The translations under genes were made by a program, and so were the position numbers. Positions 35,281 through 41,755 of a stretch of 56,346 nt of DNA are shown piece by piece. The notes beneath the pieces were generated by a model. That model ran no database searches. It was given only the letters and a program-made list of their open reading frames with translations, and had not been told where the DNA came from. Origin of the DNA: Oligoflexia bacterium (GTDB taxonomy: Bacteria > Bdellovibrionota > UBA1018); NCBI GenBank assembly GCA_903935335.1, contig CAIZRG010000028.1, positions 1-56,346 of the forward strand. The letters are read 5' to 3'. Each line of letters opens with the position of its first letter. Position 1 is the first letter of the stretch.

Positions 35281-36228
35281 ATGACCTCTCCCCGTCTCTA
35301 TCTCAAAATGAAGACCAAATCTTGGCAGACTTCTCCACCCTCTAGATTCTATCGCCTCTTAGGCCTGATCCTTTCTTATGCATTCTGGGTCATCCTAGTC
35401 CGTTTACTGACTCTCACCTTCATTACGTACTTCACCATCTCGCCGACCACACGATTTCAGGATATTAGTGATGCTTTTAGTTCAAACGAAGTCAGTCTGA
35501 TGGGACTCGCTTCACTTTTTTTTGTGATTCTCTCATGCAAGCTCAATCCACTCACCTCAACAAAAACAAAAGAGGTCATCTCACAAGAAAAATTTGAGAA
35601 AAATTTTATTCCAGGGTTTATTCAAGGCATATTTTTTGCTTTTGGCATTATCTTAGCCTTTCTTTTCAATGGCACCTATCGATATTTAGGATACTTCATT
35701 CAATTGAATGAAGCTCCTCTTGAGCTTGCAAACATTTTGATGCGTATGATGGCTTTGGCCATGCTGGCATATTGCGAAGAATTTTTATTTCATTATAAAA
35801 TTCAGAGAGATCTATCTGGAGTCCTTCCTGATTTCGTTGCTGCGAGTGTCATTGCAGTGATTTACTGTAGCATTAAAATGTTGCAATTTGATCTTGGAAC
35901 CATGCACTTAATGACCTTATTTTTAGTCTCTGTCACCCTCTTTTACCGCACCCGAAATGAAGGTCGATTTGCTAAAGGTGCAGGTTTTTGGTCAGCTATT
36001 TTAATCTTATTTCAGCCTCTTCTCAGTTTGCCGATTTTCGGAAACCATTTTTCAGGAATTCTTCTCATTAAATACGAATCAACGAGGGATCTGGATAGCT
36101 CCCGTTCAGCCATTCGATTTCTGACTGGGGGAGCTGGAGGACCTTTATCAAGTTTCACCTTCCAGCTTCTCTTGATTCTCGATATAGCTCGAAGCATTCT
36201 CAAGAAGAAGAATAGAAAGGTTCGCTAG
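35281..36228 (+). CDS. CPBP-like membrane protein upstream of tolQ
   Basis: 315 residues with about eight transmembrane helices. Glu166-Glu167 in Cys-Glu-Glu-Phe-Leu-Phe-His resembles motif 1 of CPBP (Abi) intramembrane proteases, usually Glu-Glu-x-x-x-Arg; a later Gly-Thr-Met-His resembles motif 3, but the Phe-x-x-x-His motif is missing. So it is a CPBP-like protein, possibly inactive. AAGGA lies 11 bases upstream of the ATG. It ends one base before tolQ, so it is probably transcribed with the tol genes. Confidence 0.5.
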   Translation: MTSPRLYLKMKTKSWQTSPPSRFYRLLGLILSYAFWVILVRLLTLTFITYFTISPTTRFQDISDAFSSNEVSLMGLASLFFVILSCKLNPLTSTKTKEVISQEKFEKNFIPGFIQGIFFAFGIILAFLFNGTYRYLGYFIQLNEAPLELANILMRMMALAMLAYCEEFLFHYKIQRDLSGVLPDFVAASVIAVIYCSIKMLQFDLGTMHLMTLFLVSVTLFYRTRNEGRFAKGAGFWSAILILFQPLLSLPIFGNHFSGILLIKYESTRDLDSSRSAIRFLTGGAGGPLSSFTFQLLLILDIARSILKKKNRKVR

Positions 36229-36229
36229 C

Positions 36230-36928
36230 ATGCATCCTACTCACCTCTCCCCTCCCAGTGTTCTCAATCTTATTTCTCAGGCGGGATTTGTAGCTCAACT
36301 AGTCCTTCTGATCTTACTGGCTGCATCCATCTTTTGCTGGGCGATCATTATTTCGAAGTGGAAAAGTCTAAAAATTGCCAATGAGCAAAACACCCATTTT
36401 TTAGAAACTTTTTGGGCAGGAAAAAACTTAGATGAAATTGTTTTAAAAAGTGACAAATTTCCTCATTCTCCGATTGCTCAAGTTTTTAACTACGCAGTGA
36501 AAGAATTAAAAAAACTTTCTATCAATGAAGCTTCTTCCAGGGTTGAAGAGAAAATAGAAAATATCCAACGAGCTCTTCTCAGAGCTTCTAATAGTGAAAT
36601 CTCTCACTTAGAAAGAAATGTTGGGTTTTTAGCAACCACGGCAAGTGCTGCTCCTTTCGTTGGGTTATTTGGCACTGTATGGGGGATTATGAACTCCTTT
36701 CAAAGCATTGGTGTCACTGGAAATGCTCATCTAGCAGTCGTTGCACCAGGAATTTCGGAAGCCCTCATTACAACTGCCACTGGCATTGCAGCGGCTATTC
36801 CTGCCATCATTGCATATAATTTTTTTCTGAATCAAATCAAAAAAATTGCTCTAGATATTGATTGCTTCACTCAAGATTTTATCAATATTATCCACCGAAG
36901 CCTAACACAGGGAAGAAAGGGGTTATAG
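36230..36928 (+). CDS. tolQ: TolQ/ExbB proton-channel subunit
   Basis: 232 residues of the MotA/TolQ/ExbB family: an N-terminal transmembrane helix (about 20-40), a cytoplasmic region, and two conserved C-terminal helices with Ala-Ala-Pro-Phe-Val-Gly-Leu-Phe-Gly-Thr-Val-Trp-Gly-Ile-Met and Thr-Ala-Thr-Gly-Ile-Ala-Ala-Ala-Ile-Pro-Ala. It uses the proton gradient together with TolR to energise TolA. First of the contiguous tolQ-tolR-tolA-tolB set. Confidence 0.94.
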   Translation: MHPTHLSPPSVLNLISQAGFVAQLVLLILLAASIFCWAIIISKWKSLKIANEQNTHFLETFWAGKNLDEIVLKSDKFPHSPIAQVFNYAVKELKKLSINEASSRVEEKIENIQRALLRASNSEISHLERNVGFLATTASAAPFVGLFGTVWGIMNSFQSIGVTGNAHLAVVAPGISEALITTATGIAAAIPAIIAYNFFLNQIKKIALDIDCFTQDFINIIHRSLTQGRKGL

Positions 36929-36930
36929 AG

Positions 36931-37383
36931 ATGGGTTTTGGAGGCCTCAAATCAGGGGGATCTTCGAATCCACATCGGTCCACCCCAACCACTTTAGCTG
37001 AAATTAATGTAACACCTCTGGTCGATGTCATGCTCGTTTTGTTAATTGTTTTTATGATCTCAGCTCCCTTGATGCAACAAGGCATCCAAGTCGACCTTCC
37101 AAAGGCCAACTCTGGCAATTTGAGCGAAGCACCAGAACAATTAGTATTAACGATCCATAGCTCAAAACAAATTTCAATTGGAGATCACATCATTCCTAGA
37201 GGGAGCTTGTTTTCTAGACTTCAAGCTATTATTGCAGCCAAGCCCCAAATTGAAGCTATTATTCAAGCTGATCAGCAAGTCACCTATGGTTATGTTGCTC
37301 AAGTCATGACAGAAGTCAAACGAGCCGGAATCAGCCGTGTTGGACTGGTCACAGAACCTGGGAACCTCCAGCCATCGCTATGA
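36931..37383 (+). CDS. tolR: TolR/ExbD subunit
   Basis: About 150 residues from ATG 36931, two bases after the tolQ stop; the open frame back to 36862 would overlap tolQ by 67 bases and adds nothing conserved. A single transmembrane helix follows Ile-Asn-Val-Thr-Pro-Leu-Val-Asp-Val-Met-Leu-Val, which contains the conserved proton-carrying Asp. The periplasmic ExbD-type domain follows (Val-Thr-Tyr-Gly, Val-Met-x-x-Val-Lys-x-Ala-Gly). The stop overlaps the tolA-like gene by four bases. Confidence 0.94.
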   Translation: MGFGGLKSGGSSNPHRSTPTTLAEINVTPLVDVMLVLLIVFMISAPLMQQGIQVDLPKANSGNLSEAPEQLVLTIHSSKQISIGDHIIPRGSLFSRLQAIIAAKPQIEAIIQADQQVTYGYVAQVMTEVKRAGISRVGLVTEPGNLQPSL

Positions 37384-38129
37384 TGACGTATGATTCAAAT
37401 ATACTATCAGGAATAAAATGGTCTTTTATCGGTCACATGTTTTTAGGCTTATTGATCATTGGAAATCAATTTTTATTCCAAAAACCTAGTATTCGGGTAA
37501 TTCCTACTCTTAAAGTTGACTTAGTTGGACTCCCCGATCTTGTGAAAAAAGATCTCCAATCCTTAACTCAAATTCAATCAAAACGTGAAATTACCAAAAT
37601 TCTAAAACAAGCAGAAAGTTCAGACAAACACATGAAAGCGTCATCATCATCATCCAATCAGATGGGCCTAAACCGGATTAAGAACTCTCATACAATTGCT
37701 CGTAAAAACAAGAATGCTTTAGATCGTATTAAGTCACTCACTAAAATTCAAGATCACTCAGACTCAGACCCAAAGGGGTCTCAACCTCATTTGATTCAAG
37801 GTAATCAAATTTCTCCTGGATCAAGTCTAGCAGGAGAAGCAATTGAGTCCTCTGAAACTAGCTATCACAGTCTCCTGGTTGAGCATCTTCACCAAAATTG
37901 GAATCTCCCACCTTGGATAGCCCGCCAAAATCTGAACGCTCAAGTTCAAGTCTATCTAGATCATCAAGGTCATCTAAAAAAAATATTGCTTGTAAAATCT
38001 TCTGGAAACTCTCGATTTGATGAAGCAGTAGAAAAAACACTCAATCAAAGCCAACCTTTTCCTCCTCCCCCAAAAGAACTCGTCCCATCCCTGTTGAATG
38101 ATGGAATTTTATTAGGTTTTCCACTATAG
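37380..38129 (+). CDS. tolA: TolA/TonB-type energy transducer
   Basis: 249 residues: one N-terminal transmembrane helix (about 15-35), a polar Ser/Lys/Gln-rich spacer, and a C-terminal TonB/TolA-like domain (about 160-249) with Leu-Asn-Ala-Gln-Val-Gln-Val-Tyr-Leu-Asp-x-x-Gly and Ser-Gly-Asn-Ser-Arg-Phe-Asp-Glu-Ala-Val. By position between tolR and tolB it should be TolA, although the domain is equally TonB-like. The spacer is much shorter than in E. coli TolA. Confidence 0.85.
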   Translation: MMTYDSNILSGIKWSFIGHMFLGLLIIGNQFLFQKPSIRVIPTLKVDLVGLPDLVKKDLQSLTQIQSKREITKILKQAESSDKHMKASSSSSNQMGLNRIKNSHTIARKNKNALDRIKSLTKIQDHSDSDPKGSQPHLIQGNQISPGSSLAGEAIESSETSYHSLLVEHLHQNWNLPPWIARQNLNAQVQVYLDHQGHLKKILLVKSSGNSRFDEAVEKTLNQSQPFPPPPKELVPSLLNDGILLGFPL

Positions 38130-38132
38130 TCT

Positions 38133-39533
38133 GTGGAGATGGTGCGGTTTAAAATTTTTTCCTACTTACGTTTATTTGACCTGAATTTATATCTATATAT
38201 CTTATGCTTTTTTTTAACTTCAACTTGGCAAACCCAAGCAGCACCCGTATTTTATATTCCAGTAGGTACTGCTCAGGTCAAAAAAGCAGTACTTGCGTTT
38301 CCTGAAATTCAAACTTCCAACCCATCCTTAAAACCCATAGCCAAAACTGTTTTTGAAACAGTGACTCGCGATCTTATTTTTATGGACCTTTTACAGATTT
38401 TAAAACCTTCTGCTTTTGTGGAAGATACAAAAGTAGCTGGGATTACCCCAGGAACCTTTAAATTCCAAGACTGGACGCAGGTTGGAGCAGAGTTGATCCT
38501 TAAATCCTCAATTTCAGTTGAACCCAATCAAGTCTTATCCTTTGAAACTCATCTTTATGATGCGGTAAGCACCAAACAGATTTTAGGCCGAAAGTACTTA
38601 GCCCCCATGAAAGAAATGAAGAACCTCGCTCATACCTTTGCTAATGACGTGATTCAAACTTTAACTGGGTTACCCGGAATCTTCCTGACCAAGATTGCTA
38701 TGACCTGTGACCGAACGGGTAAGAAAGAGATCTACATCATGAACTTTGATGGATCAGAGGTAAAACAAGTCACTCACCATCGATCCATTGCTTTTGCACC
38801 AGCATGGAGCCCTGATAGCACTCGCATTGCCTACTCCCTCTACACAAAACACCCCAATAATATTAAAAATATTGATCTGTATGAATTTAACTTTATCACC
38901 CACTCGATCCGCCTGCTTTCAGATCGAAGAGGCATCAATAGTGGTGCGGCTTACTCACCCGATGGAAGTAGCCTTGCATTAACCCTCAGTTTTAAAGGAA
39001 ATCCTGAAATTTTTGTGATGGATTTAAAAAAGAGATCGATTCAGCAGCTCACACGATCCTTAAGTTTTGATGTCGACCCAGCTTGGAGTCCTGATGGAAA
39101 AAACTTAGCCTTTGTCTCTTCCCGAACGGGATCTCCGATGATTTATACAATGAAGCGTGATCAAAAAGAAGCTCAAAGACTCACCTACGCTGGAGTTTAT
39201 AATGCGACTCCTTCTTGGTCTTCCCAAAATAATAAGATTGCTTTTGCAGGAGTAGTGGATAAAATTTTTGATATTTTTATTATGAATCCAGACGGGACTC
39301 ATATCGAAAGACTGACAAAAGGTCAGGGAAATAACGAAGATCCGCATTTTAGCCCTGACGGAAACTTTATTACTTTTAGCTCCAATCGTACTGGACAAAA
39401 AAACATTTATGTCATGAATACGGATGGGACTTACATCAAACGACTTACTTATGGACTTGGCAATTGTGTTGCTCCAAAGTGGTCTAATCCTCCTGTCCCT
39501 CAGGCTTCTAACCCTCAAACCCCATCTCAGTAG
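38133..39533 (+). CDS. tolB: TolB periplasmic beta-propeller
   Basis: 466 residues: signal peptide (hydrophobic region ending near Gln-Ala-Ala-Pro), an N-terminal domain with Phe-Glu-Thr-Val-Thr-Arg-Asp-Leu, and a six-bladed propeller of PD40/WD40-like repeats with the recurrent Trp-Ser-Pro-Asp-Gly, Ile-Tyr-Thr-Met and Phe-Ser-Pro-Asp-Gly units. The start is either GTG 38133 or ATG 38139. It bridges TolA and outer-membrane partners during constriction. No pal gene follows, unlike in most tol clusters. Confidence 0.95.
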   Translation: MEMVRFKIFSYLRLFDLNLYLYILCFFLTSTWQTQAAPVFYIPVGTAQVKKAVLAFPEIQTSNPSLKPIAKTVFETVTRDLIFMDLLQILKPSAFVEDTKVAGITPGTFKFQDWTQVGAELILKSSISVEPNQVLSFETHLYDAVSTKQILGRKYLAPMKEMKNLAHTFANDVIQTLTGLPGIFLTKIAMTCDRTGKKEIYIMNFDGSEVKQVTHHRSIAFAPAWSPDSTRIAYSLYTKHPNNIKNIDLYEFNFITHSIRLLSDRRGINSGAAYSPDGSSLALTLSFKGNPEIFVMDLKKRSIQQLTRSLSFDVDPAWSPDGKNLAFVSSRTGSPMIYTMKRDQKEAQRLTYAGVYNATPSWSSQNNKIAFAGVVDKIFDIFIMNPDGTHIERLTKGQGNNEDPHFSPDGNFITFSSNRTGQKNIYVMNTDGTYIKRLTYGLGNCVAPKWSNPPVPQASNPQTPSQ

Positions 39534-39542
39534 GTTTTCATT

Positions 39543-39929
39543 ATGGAAATTCAAAGAGAAGAATACAGACAGCCCTCTGAAACCAGTTCTATCTCTCTTC
39601 CCAACAAACTCTATCATCCATTGAGTCAAACGGAGATTGATGAGCGACTCAAACGAAGGTATTTAGATCGACTTGTGGATCGGGTCAAAAAATTACGCAA
39701 GCTCATTGTTGAGCGCAAATGGGAAGAACTGAGACTTGAGTGTGGCCAACTGGCTGTCAGTAGTAGCACCTTTGGATTTGAAAACTTGAAAAGTCTTGCT
39801 TGCATGGCCCAAGAATCCATCCCTGTAGGAAAAATTTCTCGCCCCGCAGCACCCGTTCACGCAAAAAAGAATGTTGAAACCCTGATTGCCACGATTGATT
39901 CCATACTGATGGATCATGAGCGGTCTTAG
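39543..39929 (+). CDS. Hpt-like four-helix protein lacking the phospho-histidine
   Basis: 128 residues. The C-terminal 80 are helical and look like a histidine-phosphotransfer (Hpt) domain: Trp-Glu-Glu-Leu-Arg then Gly-Gln-Leu-x-x-Ser-Ser-x-x-Phe-Gly-Phe-Glu-Asn-Leu, matching the Hpt pattern His-x-Leu-Lys-Gly-Ser-x-x-x-x-Gly with Gly where the phosphorylated His should be. So a pseudo-Hpt, perhaps a receiver-binding adaptor. Starts nine bases after tolB, so it is likely co-transcribed with the tol genes. A basic, Arg/Lys-rich region precedes the domain. Confidence 0.55.
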   Translation: MEIQREEYRQPSETSSISLPNKLYHPLSQTEIDERLKRRYLDRLVDRVKKLRKLIVERKWEELRLECGQLAVSSSTFGFENLKSLACMAQESIPVGKISRPAAPVHAKKNVETLIATIDSILMDHERS

Positions 39930-39971
39930 ATAGATTCTGAAGGTTTTTTAAAACAACAAAAACTGTCAGTT

Positions 39972-40820
39972 TCATTCAAAACTTGAATCTATTTCCCTTT
40001 TTTTATTTTTTTTTCGAGCAAATTGTAATTGATAAATTTCCAAAGACCCAGTCAGTATCTCGCCTCTGCAAGTTGGGCAGGATGATTTATATTGAAACGC
40101 CTTCCCTAAACATCTAGGGCAATACCCAACTTTACAATCACAATTGGGTCTAGTGATAAAATCTTCAGAATTAAAATCATACAAACAAATGCCACAAGCT
40201 TTATCTTTGATTTTGAGTCGACGGAATGTTGCCCGATTCACTTTTCCTTGACGCTTAATAAACGGAGTATTTGAATCAGGAATCTCATCCTGAATGACTT
40301 CAGAAAAAATTTGTCGATTCCCGAAAAGCAGAGCTTTACCAAAGACCCGAGCTTTTCCATATACCCAAACATCTCCAGAAACTTGAGCATCCCCAAAAAT
40401 CCGAGCATTCCCAAACACCTGAGCTCTTTCAGAAACCTGAGCTCTTCCAGAAACTTGAGCCTTCTCAAAGATCTGAGCCTCTCCAAAGATCTGAGCATCC
40501 CCAGAAACTTGGGCATTATCAAATACACTCGCATCTTCAAGTATCCGAGCATTTTTGCAAATACGGGCATACTGACCAATAAACGCACTCGGTTCTACAA
40601 AAGCCGTATCAGCTACAAATCCACCTTCTGAGCCATTTTCATTTCTAATGCACCGGCCCGGCCTACCACCACATAAGCGATCTTTATCTGAACGATAACA
40701 CCAACGATCTTGAATATAACTCATAGGATCTCCTGCATAGACTTGATTCAAGAAAATCCATAAGGAGAAGATCCATAAACTTAGTTTTTTAAAAATTTCA
40801 AAGAGTTTTTGCTCATTCAT
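39972..40820 (-). CDS. Exported hexapeptide beta-helix protein with C4C4 RING finger
   Basis: 282 residues from ATG 40820; a GTG at 40850 would add ten residues before the signal peptide. Residues 1-29 form a signal peptide (Leu-Ser-Leu-Trp-Ile-Phe core, cleavage after Val-Tyr-Ala). Residues 72-173 are 17 uninterrupted hexads of the x-Ala-x-Val-x-Gly type, predicting a left-handed parallel beta-helix. Residues 209-251 hold eight cysteines spaced C-x2-C-x14-C-x-C-x4-C-x2-C-x10-C-x2-C, nearly identical to the C4C4 RING of the eukaryotic ubiquitin ligase CNOT4, including Pro between the last pair and Arg after it. RING fingers recruit ubiquitin-conjugating enzymes, which bacteria lack, so an exported RING suggests action in a eukaryotic cell. 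Substrate unknown; hexads could instead belong to an inactive acyltransferase scaffold. Confidence 0.8.
   Translation of the reverse strand: MNEQKLFEIFKKLSLWIFSLWIFLNQVYAGDPMSYIQDRWCYRSDKDRLCGGRPGRCIRNENGSEGGFVADTAFVEPSAFIGQYARICKNARILEDASVFDNAQVSGDAQIFGEAQIFEKAQVSGRAQVSERAQVFGNARIFGDAQVSGDVWVYGKARVFGKALLFGNRQIFSEVIQDEIPDSNTPFIKRQGKVNRATFRRLKIKDKACGICLYDFNSEDFITRPNCDCKVGYCPRCLGKAFQYKSSCPTCRGEILTGSLEIYQLQFARKKNKKREIDSSFE
40302..40607 (-). repeat. 17 in-frame hexapeptide-coding repeats
   Basis: The DNA encodes 17 consecutive six-residue units with Ala/Val-type residues at position 2 and Val/Ile at position 4 (18-bp period, imperfect). It builds the beta-helix of the RING protein. Such a repeat can expand or contract by recombination in steps of 18 bases without breaking the frame. 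Confidence 0.85.
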
Positions 40821-41102
40821 GAACTCGAAACTTTTACTACAGCAAAACACTCATGGCAAGAAATTGAAAAAAACGGGCCCCCTACTGGGTCCTTGAGTGC
40901 CACTCATATCGTTCAGTTAACTCTAAGCTGCCAATTCACTTTCATTCCAATCAGGGAACAATAAAACTGCTGGGTGAACATGTAATACTTTTGCTGAGGT
41001 AGAAGAGGAAGAGGCGAGAAGTTTAACAGGTTTATTCCCAGTTAGCGCTGTCTTGGTATATACGGAGAATATCTCGTTTGCAGTAACAGAATTTATGGAT
41101 GC

Positions 41103-41609
41103 AGTAATTTTAATAGTGCAGCTGCGCATATTATTTCTGCTGAGTCAGCTGCTAGAAATAATGAAGTTAAGGTTTCAGAGAAGCAAGCTAGAAAATTCCT
41201 ATTGCATCATGCCCAAATGAAAAGCGAAATGCAGTTCAAAAAGAAGAGCAAAGAAAAGGCTCTGATATTGAGAAAAACGGAATCAATTTGGATGACCTCT
41301 TAGAATTCATTTATGCTGAACAAATGAGGCCTATTTTATCCGAACTGGGTATAGAAACACCTGAATGTGCAATTTGCCGTAAAGTATTTAAAGGCTGGGA
41401 TAGAGTGATCAAAATAGAGTCAGCTGTTGGTCAGAACGGGGGGAAATGTGAATGCAAGTACGGATATGACAGAGAGTGTATTGAAAATTGGAGAATCCAC
41501 AGTGATACTGTGTCCGCTCTGTCGTCGGAATATATCTAGACTAGAAGTAAATATTTTATCTGAAGTTTCTACAGTTCAATTGCTATACAACGGAAGGTCA
41601 AAAACCTAG
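41103..41609 (+). pseudogene. Decayed second RING-finger gene
   Basis: Three reading frames join into one protein. Frame 1 (about 41103-41227) reads as helical sequence with Ser-Ala-Glu-Ser-Ala-Ala-Arg. A one-base loss in AAA at 41227-41229 moves it to frame 2 (to about 41500), which contains Cys-Ala-Ile-Cys, then Cys-Glu-Cys-Lys-Tyr-Gly-Tyr-Asp-Arg-Glu-Cys-Ile-Glu-Asn-Trp. A further one-base gain before 41511 moves the last pair, Cys-Pro-Leu-Cys-Arg-Arg, to frame 3, which ends at 41609. The order Cys-x2-Cys ... Cys-x-Cys-x4-Asp-x2-Cys ... Cys-Pro-x-Cys is a RING with Asp at one metal site. The flanking stretches 40821-41102 and 41610-41755 show no gene. Sequencing error is the alternative. 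Confidence 0.7.
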
Positions 41610-41755
41610 CTACTCAATAGGTATGACCAGGAGATTACAAGACCAGGCTTTACCCAAGCCGACTGCGTTACTCACTGTGGAAATAGTGCAGCAGGTGAAT
41701 TTCTCAATGGGTTACAATCTGAGTTCCTTCAAAGTTCAAATCAATCTAATGAAAT

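Noticed and set aside
40311..40631. Plus-strand open frame opposite the hexapeptide repeats, Ser/Leu/Asn-rich
   Set aside because: It is the antisense shadow of the 18-bp repeats; its periodic composition follows from the hexads on the minus strand, which carry the signal peptide and RING.
40923..41129. Small minus-strand open frame of 68 codons
   Set aside because: No start signal, Ser/Thr-rich low-information sequence, and it lies opposite the decayed RING region; not supported as a gene.
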